From: Geothrix paludis | GTDB taxonomy: Bacteria; Acidobacteriota; Holophagae; Holophagales; Holophagaceae | Reading direction: 5' to 3' | Assembly: GCF_022808815.1 (NCBI RefSeq) | Contig: NZ_JAKZLC010000002.1 | Span: 248,001-312,000, forward strand | Length of the DNA: 64,000 nt | Shown here: positions 42,936 to 51,044 of the stretch, piece by piece | Layout of the letters: every line of letters starts with the position of its first letter | Position numbering within the stretch: position 1 is the first letter of the stretch | Notes under the pieces: model-generated | Seen by the model: the letters and a program-made list of their open reading frames with translations, nothing else | Database searches by the model: none | Told to the model about the DNA's origin: nothing | Program-made: the position numbers and the translations under genes

Positions 42936-44078
42936 ATGAGCGCCGCCCGTCCTGAGGACCAGCCCATCCACGCCGCCCTCCGTGGTCTGGTGGAAAACTG
43001 GGTGAACCAGAAGAACCAGAGCCTGCTCGAGGAGGTCATCGCCACCTGGCAGCTGGCCATGGACCGGTTCCATCCCGACGACGCCCTGATCGAGAAGCTC
43101 CGCCAGGCCATCCCGGCCCAGGCTCCGGCAGAAACAGAAGGGGGCGGAGCCATGGGATCCATGGCCGCCTTCTCCTCCGCCCTCGACCTGGTCGAAGGCG
43201 CTCCCTCCCAGAGCGACCTTCTGAAGCGCCTTCTGGACGGCCTGGAGCCCCTGGTGGAGCGCAGCGCCCTCTTCATCGTCAAGCAGGGGTTGGCCTCCCT
43301 CTACGCCCATCGGGGCTTCGAGGCGGGCGCCCCCCTGAAGCCGGGCGCCGTGGTGCCGCCCCCAGACCTGGAGTCCGTGATCCAGGGGCTGGGCCGCTCC
43401 CTGAGGAAGAAGGGCGCTGGCTACTCGGCCCTCGTCTCGGTGCTCAGTTCCTTCGAGGCCGCGGACCTGGTCGTCCTGCCCCTGCGCCACAAGCGGAAGA
43501 CCGTGGCCCTGCTGCTCGTGGACAGCGGCCTGCGCCAGAAGGTCGACCACCCCGAGCTGGTCCGGGCCCTCGTGTTGGCAGCCTCGGCCGCCCTGGGAGG
43601 CCTGGCGGCCGGGAAGGATGAGCCCGCCCACGCCTTGCCTCACCCCCAGCCAGCAGTCTTGCCGCCTTCAGCCCCGCCTCCCTCGGCTCTGACGCCATCG
43701 GCCCTGCCGCCCGCTTCACCCCAGCCGCTGCCCCCCCTTCCCAGCAGCCACTCGAGCGCCCCCACGCAGATGGTGCCCGAGCCCATTGAAGCCCCCGCGG
43801 CGCTGGATCTGGACCCCAAGACCCGGGCCGCCGCCGAGCGACTGGCGCGGGTCCTGGTGGGCGACGTGGAGCTCTACTTCCCGACGAAGGTCGCCCAGGC
43901 CCAGACCCACGGCAACCTGTACGGTCTGCTCCGGGAGGAGCTCGAGCGGAGCCGCGCCACCTTCGTGGAGCGCTTCGGAGAAGATGTCGAGGCCCATCAC
44001 CGGATTTTCACCAGCACGGTCGTGAGCCAGTTATGCGAAGGCGATGCCTCCAAGCTGGGGCCGGCCCCCTGGGCCTGA
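42936..44078 (+). CDS. Unknown protein with GAF-like centre, Pro-rich linker and conserved helical C-terminus
   Basis: A 380-residue soluble protein not recognised as a named family. Residues ~1-65 are helical (AALRGLVENWVNQKNQSLL). Residues ~80-220 resemble a GAF-type sensor (ERSALFIVKQGLASLYAHRGF and VLPLRHKRKTVALLLVDSGL). Residues ~228-283 are a Pro/Ser/Ala linker. The C-terminus (about 290-370) is a conserved helical module, RAAAERLARVLVGDVELYFP then LREELERSRATFVERFG. I have seen similar helices at the ends of regulatory proteins in this phylum, but it carries no known motif. It is divergent from the partner-switching operon and may feed into it. Confidence 0.65.
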   Translation: MSAARPEDQPIHAALRGLVENWVNQKNQSLLEEVIATWQLAMDRFHPDDALIEKLRQAIPAQAPAETEGGGAMGSMAAFSSALDLVEGAPSQSDLLKRLLDGLEPLVERSALFIVKQGLASLYAHRGFEAGAPLKPGAVVPPPDLESVIQGLGRSLRKKGAGYSALVSVLSSFEAADLVVLPLRHKRKTVALLLVDSGLRQKVDHPELVRALVLAASAALGGLAAGKDEPAHALPHPQPAVLPPSAPPPSALTPSALPPASPQPLPPLPSSHSSAPTQMVPEPIEAPAALDLDPKTRAAAERLARVLVGDVELYFPTKVAQAQTHGNLYGLLREELERSRATFVERFGEDVEAHHRIFTSTVVSQLCEGDASKLGPAPWA

Positions 44079-44096
44079 GATCGCCCACCATAAGAA

Positions 44097-44125
44097 GTGA
44101 CAACGGGATCAGAGTCTGGTAGAAC
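44097..44125 (+). promoter_or_regulatory. Candidate promoter for the FYDLN zinc-ribbon gene
   Basis: GTGACA (44097-44102) and TAGAAC (44120-44125) are spaced by 17 nt, 34 nt before the ATG at 44160. Confidence 0.5.
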
Positions 44126-44159
44126 CTTGTTCCTTTGGGCATGGGCGAGGAACAAGTCA

Positions 44160-44453
44160 ATGGCGGATCTCGGCAAGAAGTTCACGTGTTTCCAGTGCGC
44201 GACGAAGTTCTACGACTTCGGCAAGCCGGAGGCGGTCTGTCCCAAGTGCGGCGCGAACCAGAAAACCGCTCCCGCGAAACCGCGCGCGGTGAAGAAGGAG
44301 AAGAGCGTCCACGTCATCGAGGACGACTTCACTGCCGAGCCTGAGGCCGAGAACCTCGAAGAGGCCTTCAACGAGAGCGGCGTGCCCCTCGAGCGGGGCC
44401 GCGGCGAGGGCTTCGACCCCGGCGACCTGCGCATGGACGACTACGACGAGTAG
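44160..44453 (+). CDS. FYDLN-acid family zinc-ribbon protein
   Basis: A 97-residue protein with an N-terminal zinc ribbon: FTCFQCATKFYDFGK (first CxxC, then the family FYD motif) and AVCPKCGANQ (second CxxC). A basic segment (KPRAVKKEKS) and a strongly acidic C-terminus follow (EDDFTAEPEAENLEEAF and DDYDE). This is the TIGR02300/FYDLN_acid layout; the function is unknown, possibly a transcription- or ribosome-associated factor. GAGG precedes the ATG. Confidence 0.88.
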   Translation: MADLGKKFTCFQCATKFYDFGKPEAVCPKCGANQKTAPAKPRAVKKEKSVHVIEDDFTAEPEAENLEEAFNESGVPLERGRGEGFDPGDLRMDDYDE

Positions 44454-44454
44454 G

Positions 44455-44475
44455 CCCATGAGCTGCGCTCATGGG
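44455..44475. terminator. Short hairpin behind the FYDLN gene
   Basis: CCCATGAGC and GCTCATGGG form a perfect 9-bp stem with a 3-nt loop, starting 1 nt after the stop. There is no T-run. The right arm contains an in-frame ATG for the next gene, which could make that start inaccessible. Confidence 0.4.
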
Positions 44476-44497
44476 TAGGGGAAGTGCGGGAGGGGGC

Positions 44498-45421
44498 GTG
44501 ATTCACCCGCTCGTGGATCGGCATACGCACCTCGAAGGCGCCCTGGACCCCGCCTGGGTCCGAGGCGAAGCGGCGCGTCGCGGGCTGGCGCTGCCGGGAC
44601 CGCTGGAGACCCTGTGGTCCGGCGGCACGGTGCCGTTCGAGGGGTTCATCGAGGCCTTCCTCTTCGGCGCCATGCTGCTGGACAGCCGGGAGGCCGTCCG
44701 CGAGGCGGTGCGGGCAGTGGTCCGGCGGACGCGGGCCTGTCGCGGGTCGGGCTTCGACCTCTGGGCCTCGCCCCACTTCCTCGTGGCCCACCGCGGCCAG
44801 ATCAGCCTTGACGCTTTCTGGCGCGGGGTGGAGGAGGGCCTCGCCGAGGCCGCGGCCCAGGGCGTCTCGGGCTGCGTGGTGGTGGACGCCGTGAACCACT
44901 TCGGCCCCAAGCACGGCCACTCGGTCCTCGACCTGGTGCTGCCGGAACTGCCCCCCTTCGTGAAGGGCTTCTCCACGGGCGGCCTGGAGGGCAGTCCCTT
45001 CCGCGACTGGGCCCCCGTCTTCGACCGGGCCCGGGCCGCGGGCCTGCGCGTCGCCGCCCACGCGGGCGAGAACGGGCCGGGTTCGAACGTGCGCGAGGCC
45101 GTGCTGGAGGGTGGCGTGGCCCGCATCGTCCACGGCATCCGCGCCGACGACGCCACCCTGGACCTGCTGGCGGAGCGGCGCATTCCCGTCGACATGTGCC
45201 CCACCTCCAACCGGGCCCTGGCCGCCGACGTGGCGCCCCATCCCCTGCCCCGGATGCTGGCGGCTGGCGTGCGCTGCGCCCTGGGCACGGACGATCCCGG
45301 CGTGGCCCCCTGCGACCTCGGCATCGAAGCCGCCGCAGCCCGGGCCATGGGCCTGGATGCCACCGCCCTGGAGACCCTCCGCCGGAATGGCGCCGAGGAT
45401 GCCTGGTGCCTCCAGGCCTGA
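44498..45421 (+). CDS. Adenosine deaminase family protein
   Basis: A 307-residue amidohydrolase of the adenosine/AMP deaminase family. The metal and catalytic motifs are complete: HTHLEGAL near the N-terminus, AHAGEN with catalytic Glu, RIVHGIRA, MCPTSNRAL, and LGTDDPG with the metal Asp. The substrate could be adenosine, adenine or a modified purine; the sequence does not decide. I chose the GTG at 44498 because GGAGG lies 4 nt upstream and the metal motif should start near residue 10. An in-frame ATG at 44471 sits in a hairpin arm. Two tRNA genes follow. Confidence 0.85.
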   Translation: MIHPLVDRHTHLEGALDPAWVRGEAARRGLALPGPLETLWSGGTVPFEGFIEAFLFGAMLLDSREAVREAVRAVVRRTRACRGSGFDLWASPHFLVAHRGQISLDAFWRGVEEGLAEAAAQGVSGCVVVDAVNHFGPKHGHSVLDLVLPELPPFVKGFSTGGLEGSPFRDWAPVFDRARAAGLRVAAHAGENGPGSNVREAVLEGGVARIVHGIRADDATLDLLAERRIPVDMCPTSNRALAADVAPHPLPRMLAAGVRCALGTDDPGVAPCDLGIEAAAARAMGLDATALETLRRNGAEDAWCLQA

Positions 45422-45433
45422 CAAACCCAGGGG

Positions 45434-45462
45434 TCGAAGCCAGGGGGTCTTCCCGGTAGACT
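45434..45462 (+). promoter_or_regulatory. Candidate promoter for tRNA-Arg/tRNA-Leu
   Basis: TCGAAG (45434-45439) and TAGACT (45457-45462) are spaced by 17 nt; the -10 ends 14 nt before the tRNA-Arg 5' end. Confidence 0.45.
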
Positions 45463-45476
45463 ATGGGATTCGGTGC

Positions 45477-45553
45477 GCGCCCATAGCTCAGTTGGATAGA
45501 GCATCAGGCTTCGAACCTGAGGGTCGGGCGTTCGAGTCGCTCTGGGCGCACCA
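45477..45553 (+). tRNA. tRNA-Arg (anticodon TCG)
   Basis: Cloverleaf with acceptor GCGCCCA pairing with TGGGCGC, D-arm TAGCTCAGTTGGATAGAGC, anticodon stem TCAGG/CCTGA around CTTCGAA (anticodon TCG, reading CGA) and T-arm GCGTTCGAGTCGC. Discriminator A with encoded CCA. Confidence 0.95.
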
Positions 45554-45578
45554 CCGGCAATGACAATTCGGCAACCCT

Positions 45579-45663
45579 GCGAGCGTGGCGGAACTGGTAG
45601 ACGCACTGGATTTAGGTTCCAGCGGTTCACACCGTGTCGGTTCGAGTCCGACCGTTCGCACCA
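45579..45663 (+). tRNA. tRNA-Leu (anticodon TAG)
   Basis: An 85-nt class II tRNA: acceptor GCGAGCG pairs with CGTTCGC (one G-U), the D-arm is GGCGGAACTGGTAGACGC, the anticodon loop is TTTAGGT (TAG, reading CUA), and the long variable arm is typical for Leu. Discriminator A with encoded CCA. It lies 25 nt behind tRNA-Arg, probably in the same transcript. Confidence 0.95.
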
Positions 45664-45696
45664 CATCGCATGACCCCCGCATCACACGGAGCATCC

Positions 45697-47367
45697 ATGT
45701 CCGCCACCCTGCATCACCAGTCCCCCACCCGCAAGGCCGTCGAAGTGACGGTGCCCGCCGCCGAGGTGAGCGCCACCTTCAACGAGGTGGTGGCGAAGAT
45801 CGCGCCGAAGGTCCGCATCCCCGGTTTCCGTCCCGGCAAGGCCCCCCGGCCCGTCCTGATGCAGCGCTATGCCCGTGAGATCCAGTCCGACGTGGCCCAG
45901 CAGCTGGTGGAGAAGCACTTCTGGAAGGCCGCCCAGGAAGCCGGTGCCCTGCCCATCTCCCATCCCTCCCTGGAGAAGCTGGACCTGAAGGAGGGCGCCG
46001 ACGCCGTCTTCCGGGCTCAGTTCGACGTGGCCCCCGAAGTGGCCCTGCCGGACTACAAGGCCATGGCCCTCACCAAGAAGAAGCGGGCCATCGACGAGAC
46101 CACCGTGGCCGAGCACCTGGAGGGGCTCCGCCAGCGGGCCACCAAGCTCCTGCCCGTGGAGGACGGCGCCGTGGCCGAGGGCCTCGTCGCCACCTGCGAT
46201 ATCCGCGTGAAGCCCCAGGGCCTCAAGGCCCAGACCTACCAGGACCAGGTGCTGGAGATCGACGGCAAGCGCCCCTTCGACGCCCAGATCCTCGGCATGA
46301 AGGTCGACGAAAAGAAGGCCTTCAACCTCACCCACCCGGACGACGACACCAACAAGGTTCTCGCCGGCAAGACCCTGGCCTACGAGGTGCAGGTCAAGGA
46401 CATCCGCCGCAAGGAAGTACCCGCCCTGGGCGACGACTTCGCCAAGGACATGGGCGCCTTCGAGAACCTGGAGGCCCTGAAGGCCGCGGTGAAGAAGGAC
46501 CTGGAGGAGGCCTCCGAGCGCGACGCCGTGGCCCGCCTCCACGCCAACATGCTCGACACCCTGCTGGAGGCCGCGCCCTTCGAGGTGCCCCGCTCCATGG
46601 TGGCCCTGCAGCTCGATGACTACTGCCAGGAGTTCGCCCAGCACGTGGCCCGCCAGGGCATGGACCCCAAGAAGGTGAACTGGCAGGGCTACCGCCAGTA
46701 CCGCCTCAACGACGCCGAGCGCGCCGTCCGCAGCGGCTACCTGCTCCAGGCCATCGGCAATGCCGAGAGCATCGAAGTGCCTGAGGCGGACATCGACACC
46801 GAGATTCGGAACTTCATGGCCGAGAACCAGGTGCAGCAGCCCTTCGAGGCCTTCAAGGCCGAGCTCGAGCGCCGCGGCAACACCACCGAGATCAAGGGTC
46901 GCCTCCGCACCGACCGCATCTTCACCCACCTGCTCGCCACCGCCAAGGTCACGGAGGAGCAGCTGGACAAGGCGGCCTTCGAGGCCCTGGTCGAGCTGGA
47001 GCGCAAGCGCGAGGCCGGCCTGCCCGTGAACCGCTTCGATGCCGGCGGCCTGGAGGGCGGCGACCTGGAGGGCCAGGAGGGCGGCGAGCCCGCCGCCGTG
47101 GCCCCCGCTGGCCACGTCCACGGCCCCGACTGCGACCACGACCATGATCACGGTCACGAGCATGGCCACGAGGAGGAGGCGGCTCCTGCCAAGAAGCCCG
47201 CGGTCAAGAAGGCCAAGGCTGAGCCCGAGCCCGAGGCCGAGGAGAAGCCCAAGAAGGCCGCGAAGAAGGACGAGCCCGCCGCTGAGAAGCCCAAGAAGGC
47301 CGCGGCCAAGAAGGACGAGCCCGCCGAGGACAAGCCCAAGGCCAAGAAGCCCGCGGCCAAGAAATAG
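45697..47367 (+). CDS. tig: Trigger factor with extended His-rich and Lys/Ala/Glu-rich tail
   Basis: Trigger factor is the ribosome-bound chaperone at the nascent-chain exit. The ribosome-binding signature is IPGFRPGKAPRPVL in the N-terminal domain. A divergent FKBP-like PPIase segment (about 160-240) and the helical C-terminal domain follow to about residue 448. The protein has 556 residues against about 430 normally. The extra 109-residue tail has a His/Asp/Glu cluster (DCDHDHDHGHEHGHEEE) and then three near-repeats of the type EKPKKAAKKDEP, as in histone-H1-like tails. Metal and nucleic-acid or ribosome binding by the tail is inference. CGGAG precedes the ATG. It is followed by clpP, a common pairing. 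Confidence 0.92.
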   Translation: MSATLHHQSPTRKAVEVTVPAAEVSATFNEVVAKIAPKVRIPGFRPGKAPRPVLMQRYAREIQSDVAQQLVEKHFWKAAQEAGALPISHPSLEKLDLKEGADAVFRAQFDVAPEVALPDYKAMALTKKKRAIDETTVAEHLEGLRQRATKLLPVEDGAVAEGLVATCDIRVKPQGLKAQTYQDQVLEIDGKRPFDAQILGMKVDEKKAFNLTHPDDDTNKVLAGKTLAYEVQVKDIRRKEVPALGDDFAKDMGAFENLEALKAAVKKDLEEASERDAVARLHANMLDTLLEAAPFEVPRSMVALQLDDYCQEFAQHVARQGMDPKKVNWQGYRQYRLNDAERAVRSGYLLQAIGNAESIEVPEADIDTEIRNFMAENQVQQPFEAFKAELERRGNTTEIKGRLRTDRIFTHLLATAKVTEEQLDKAAFEALVELERKREAGLPVNRFDAGGLEGGDLEGQEGGEPAAVAPAGHVHGPDCDHDHDHGHEHGHEEEAAPAKKPAVKKAKAEPEPEAEEKPKKAAKKDEPAAEKPKKAAAKKDEPAEDKPKAKKPAAKK

Positions 47368-47388
47368 CGGTCTGCGCAGACCACCCAG

Positions 47389-47412
47389 AGAAGGCGCCCC
47401 ATGGCGCCTTCT
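47389..47412 (+). terminator. Hairpin between tig and clpP
   Basis: AGAAGGCGCC and GGCGCCTTCT form a perfect 10-bp stem around CCAT, followed by TGCTATCC. An ATG in the loop region is in frame with clpP but has no ribosome site. Confidence 0.55.
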
Positions 47413-47442
47413 TGCTATCCTGATGAGCCAGCCGGAGGGCCC

Positions 47443-48039
47443 ATGCCCAGCAGCTACTATCCCCCCATCGTCATCGAGCAGACGCCGCGCGGCGAGCGCA
47501 GCTACGACATCTATTCGCGCCTGCTGAAGGACAACATCATCTTCCTGGGCACGGCCATCGACGACAACGTGGCCAACGCCATCGTGGCCCAGATGCTCTT
47601 CCTCGAGAGCGAGGACCCGGACAAGGACATCCAGATCTACATCAACAGCCCCGGTGGGAGCGTCACCGCGGGCCTGGCCATCTACGACACCATGCAGTTC
47701 GTGAAGAACGACATCGTCACCTACTGCATCGGCCAGTGCGCCTCCATGGGCGCCCACCTGCTGGCGGCGGGCACCAAGGGCAAGCGCTTCGCCCTGCCCA
47801 ACGCCCGCATCATGATCCACCAGCCCAGCGGTGGCGCCCAGGGCCAAGCCACCGAGATCGAGATCACCTTCAAGGAGATCCAGCGCCTGAAGGAAAACCT
47901 GGCCGCCACCTTCGCCAAGCACACGAACCAGCCCCTGAAGAAGGTCATGAAGGACATGGACCGCGACTTCTTCATGGGTGCCGAGGAGGCGCTGGAATAC
48001 GGCATCGTCGACAAGGTCCTCTCCGAACGGCCCGCCTGA
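47443..48039 (+). CDS. clpP: ATP-dependent Clp protease proteolytic subunit
   Basis: A 198-residue ClpP that forms the tetradecameric protease core for Clp ATPases. The catalytic Ser is in [13 protein letters not shown], His in [14 protein letters not shown], and the Asp lies in the [19 protein letters not shown] region. I chose the ATG at 47443, preceded by GGAGGG; a start at 47401 lies inside the terminator. The usual neighbours clpX and lon are absent: hisC follows with a 1-bp overlap. Confidence 0.96.
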   Translation: MPSSYYPPIVIEQTPRGERSYDIYSRLLKDNIIFLGTAIDDNVANAIVAQMLFLESEDPDKDIQIYINSPGGSVTAGLAIYDTMQFVKNDIVTYCIGQCASMGAHLLAAGTKGKRFALPNARIMIHQPSGGAQGQATEIEITFKEIQRLKENLAATFAKHTNQPLKKVMKDMDRDFFMGAEEALEYGIVDKVLSERPA

Positions 48040-49166
48040 TGAACACCAGCCTTTCCGCCCTTCCCGCCTTCGAACACCTGGCGCGGATCCCGCTCTACGT
48101 CCCCGGCAAGCCCATCCAGGAGGTCCAGCGCGAGCTGGGTCTCACTTCCATCGTCAAGCTGGCCTCCAACGAGAACCCCTGGGGCCCCACCGACGCCGTG
48201 AAGGCCCGCGTGGCCGCAGTCATCTCCGGCTCCGAGTTCGAGGGCCTGGGCCTCTATCCCGTGAGCGACGGCTACTATCTCCGCCAGCGCATCGCCGAGC
48301 GCAAGGGCCTGGCCCTCGACCGCGTGGTGCTGGGCAACGGCAGCAGCGAGATCCTGGAGATGGTGGCCAAGGCCGCCTTCCTGGACGGCGGCAGCTCCGT
48401 CATCCCGAAGCACAGCTTCGCCATCTACGGCATCGCCACCCAGACGGCCGGCGGCCGCGTCATCGAGTCCCGGGCCTCGGCCACGGAGCTCGACGCCGAC
48501 GACATCCTGCGCTCGGTGGCGGCGGACACCCGCCTCGTCTACCTGGGTAATCCCAACAACCCCACGGGCATCCGCCTGGAGAGGTCCGAGCTGGAACGCC
48601 TGGTGCGCGAGCTTCGGGAGGACATCGTCCTCGTGGTGGACCAGGCCTACGCCGAGTACGAGGATCCCGCCACGTACCCGGATGCCGCGGCCTACCTGGA
48701 CCAGCGCCCGAACCTGCTGGTCCTCCACACCTTCTCCAAGATCCACGCCCTGGCCGGGCTGCGCATCGGCTACGGCCTCGGGTCCACGGAGATGATGGGC
48801 TTCCTGGAGCGGGTCCGCAGCCCCTTCAACACCAACCACCTGGCCCAGGCCGCCGCGGAAGTGGCGGTGCAGGACCTGGCCTTCGAAGCCTTCTCCCGCC
48901 AGAAGAACACCGAGGCTCGCGCGGCCTTCGTGGCGGAGGCCGCGAAGTACCGCTGCCAGACCTCGGGCACTTCGGGCAACTTCATCCTCCTGGAGGCGGC
49001 CTTCCCGGCCGCCGAGCTGTTCAAGGAACTGCTCCAGCGCGGCGTGATCGTGCGGCCCATGCAGGGCTACGGCCTGCCCAACCACATCCGCGTGACCTTC
49101 GGGAAGCCCGAGGAGATGGAGGCCTTCTGGAAGGCCGCCGGGCCGCTGCTCGACGGCGGCTGCTGA
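48039..49166 (+). CDS. hisC: Histidinol-phosphate aminotransferase
   Basis: A 375-residue class I/II PLP aminotransferase of the HisC type (histidine synthesis; may also act on aromatic amino acids). Typical segments are VKLASNENPWGP, LGNGSSEILEMVAKAF-like helix, LGNPNNPTGIRL, VVDQAYAEYED and the PLP-Lys region HTFSKIHALAGLRIGYG (Lys near residue 232). It is translationally coupled to clpP (TGATG), not to other his genes, so it may be a second HisC paralogue or broad-specificity enzyme. Confidence 0.9.
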   Translation: MNTSLSALPAFEHLARIPLYVPGKPIQEVQRELGLTSIVKLASNENPWGPTDAVKARVAAVISGSEFEGLGLYPVSDGYYLRQRIAERKGLALDRVVLGNGSSEILEMVAKAAFLDGGSSVIPKHSFAIYGIATQTAGGRVIESRASATELDADDILRSVAADTRLVYLGNPNNPTGIRLERSELERLVRELREDIVLVVDQAYAEYEDPATYPDAAAYLDQRPNLLVLHTFSKIHALAGLRIGYGLGSTEMMGFLERVRSPFNTNHLAQAAAEVAVQDLAFEAFSRQKNTEARAAFVAEAAKYRCQTSGTSGNFILLEAAFPAAELFKELLQRGVIVRPMQGYGLPNHIRVTFGKPEEMEAFWKAAGPLLDGGC

Positions 49167-50855
49167 TTGGGACGGGTTCCGGACGAGATTGAGAGGCTAC
49201 GCGCCCTGCTCGCGCAGGGCGCGCACGTAGAGTGCAGGGAAGGTCTAGTCCGGTTGCGCGGCCGCTACCGGACCGAGCCCGGGGCCTTCGATGGAGCCGC
49301 CATCGCGGCTCTCAAGACCCTGGCCGCGGAGCTGGAGGCCCCGCCGGATCTGGAGTCCGCTCTCAAGGCCACCTTCGGCTACGCCTCCTTCCGGCCCGGG
49401 CAGCGGACCATCATCGAGGCGGTGATGGCGGGTCGGGACGTGGTGGGCATCATGCCCACGGGCGCCGGCAAGTCCCTCACCTTCCAGCTGCCCGCGCGGC
49501 TGCTGGGCGGTGTGACGCTGGTGGTATCGCCCCTCATCGCCCTCATGAAGGACCAGGTGGATGCGCTGACCGAGGCCGGGCTCCGGGCCACCTTCCTCAA
49601 CTCCAGCCTCGACGCGGAGGCCCGCCGCGAGCGCATCCGCGCTCTCAAGAACGGCGAGCTGGAGCTGGTGTACGCGGCGCCCGAAGGCCTCGAGCTCTAC
49701 CTCGCGGACCTGCTGCGCGAGGTGGACCTGCGCCTCATCGCCGTGGACGAGGCCCACTGCATCAGCCACTGGGGCCACGACTTCCGCCCCGCCTACCGCA
49801 CCCTGGCCGGCCTCAAGCGGCGCTTCCCAGGCGTGCCCGTCCTGGCCCTCACGGCCACAGCCACCCCCGAGGTACGCCGCGACATCGCGGAGCAGCTGGA
49901 GATGCGGAAGCCCGTCGAAGTGCAGGGCTCCTTCTTCCGCCCCAACCTGCGCATCAGCGCCTACCGCAAGGGCGCCGAGGGGCTGCCGCCGGTGCGCGAG
50001 GCCCTGCTGCGGCTCGTGCTGGCGCGGCGCGGCGAGAGCGGCATCATCTATTGCCTGTCGCGCAAAGCCGTGGAGGCCACGGCGGCCTTCCTGCGCGACG
50101 AGGGCGTCCGCGCCGCCGCCTACCACGCGGGCATGGACGCCGCGGCGCGCTCCGCGGCCCAGGAGGCCTTCCAGCGGGACGACGTGGATGTCATCGTCGC
50201 CACGGTGGCCTTCGGCATGGGCATCGACAAGAGCAACATCCGCTACGTCATCCACCGCGACATGCCGAAAAGCGTGGAAGGCTGGTACCAGGAGATCGGC
50301 CGCGCGGGCCGCGATGGCGCTGACGCGGACTGCGTCATGTTCTACGGCTGGGGCGACGTGCTCAGCTACGACCGGTTCACGGACGGCCTGGAGGCGAACC
50401 TGGCCCAGGCGCAGCAGCGGCAGACCCGGGACCTCTTCCGCCTGGCGGATGCCACGCGCTGCCGCCACCAGGCCCTGCTGGCCCACTTCGGGGAGCGCAT
50501 GGAGCCCTGCGGGACGTCCTGCGATGTCTGCTCCGGCGCGGACCCTATGGAAGCCGCGCCGAAGCCCGGCAAGGCCAAGCGCGGCTCGCCGCGCGGCACG
50601 CGCCCGGCCCTGCCCGAAGGACCGGTGGACGGCGAAGAGGCGCTCTACCGGGACTTGAAGATCCTCCGGAAACGGCTGGCCGATGCGAAGGGCGTGCCCG
50701 CCTACGTGATCTTCAGCGACGCCACCCTCCAGCAGATGGCCCGCTTCCAGCCCGCCACTGAGGCGGAATTCCTGGCCCTGAGCGGCGTCGGGCCGAAAAA
50801 GCTCCAGCAGTACGGCGAGACCTTCCTCCACCTGCTGCGCGAAAAGATGATCTAA
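49167..50855 (+). CDS. recQ: ATP-dependent DNA helicase RecQ
   Basis: A 562-residue 3'-5' SF2 helicase. Motif I is [14 protein letters not shown] (near residue 98), motif II is [15 protein letters not shown] (near 193), and motif VI is [10 protein letters not shown]. The RecQ-Ct zinc cysteines are CRHQ...CGTSCDVC (about 431-455). A C-terminal HRDC domain carries [12 protein letters not shown] and [13 protein letters not shown]. The start is the TTG directly after the hisC stop, without a clear ribosome site. The first ~65 residues precede the usual RecQ start ([10 protein letters not shown]) and have no known motif. Coupling to hisC is likely. Confidence 0.92.
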   Translation: MGRVPDEIERLRALLAQGAHVECREGLVRLRGRYRTEPGAFDGAAIAALKTLAAELEAPPDLESALKATFGYASFRPGQRTIIEAVMAGRDVVGIMPTGAGKSLTFQLPARLLGGVTLVVSPLIALMKDQVDALTEAGLRATFLNSSLDAEARRERIRALKNGELELVYAAPEGLELYLADLLREVDLRLIAVDEAHCISHWGHDFRPAYRTLAGLKRRFPGVPVLALTATATPEVRRDIAEQLEMRKPVEVQGSFFRPNLRISAYRKGAEGLPPVREALLRLVLARRGESGIIYCLSRKAVEATAAFLRDEGVRAAAYHAGMDAAARSAAQEAFQRDDVDVIVATVAFGMGIDKSNIRYVIHRDMPKSVEGWYQEIGRAGRDGADADCVMFYGWGDVLSYDRFTDGLEANLAQAQQRQTRDLFRLADATRCRHQALLAHFGERMEPCGTSCDVCSGADPMEAAPKPGKAKRGSPRGTRPALPEGPVDGEEALYRDLKILRKRLADAKGVPAYVIFSDATLQQMARFQPATEAEFLALSGVGPKKLQQYGETFLHLLREKMI

Positions 50856-50975
50856 TGGTAACTTTCCAGTAGCCTGGGCCTCTGTCACAACCTGGAACGG
50901 CCCCTGTTGATATCAAAGGAGATAAGGCCTCCTTGGCTGCGCCCTGTCTTGCGGCTGACCCCGGAGGAATTTAGG

Positions 50976-51044
50976 GTGGAACGAGGCATTGCCCACTCGG
51001 GTGTCATTTGTCTTTTCCCCCACGTCGCGGAGGTGGATCCATGA
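50976..51044 (+). CDS. Possible 22-codon leader peptide of the multihaem cytochrome gene
   Basis: A short frame starts with GTG at 50976, 9 nt after GGAGG (50963-50967), and reads 22 codons. Its TGA stop overlaps the cytochrome ATG in the ATGA arrangement (51041-51044). The peptide resembles nothing known. The ribosome site, length and overlap suggest a leader for translational coupling, but a frame this short could arise by chance. Confidence 0.3.
   Translation: MERGIAHSGVICLFPHVAEVDP

Noticed and set aside
45682-47922. A 746-codon minus-strand frame opposite tig and clpP
   Set aside because: The frame is rich in Leu/Gly/Val/His as expected for the complement of GC-biased codons, spans two real plus-strand genes and the spacer between them, and matches no family.
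50907-50916. Palindrome TTGATATCAA upstream of the cytochrome gene as an FNR site
   Set aside because: FNR sites need four bases between TTGAT and ATCAA; here there are none, so spacing is wrong.
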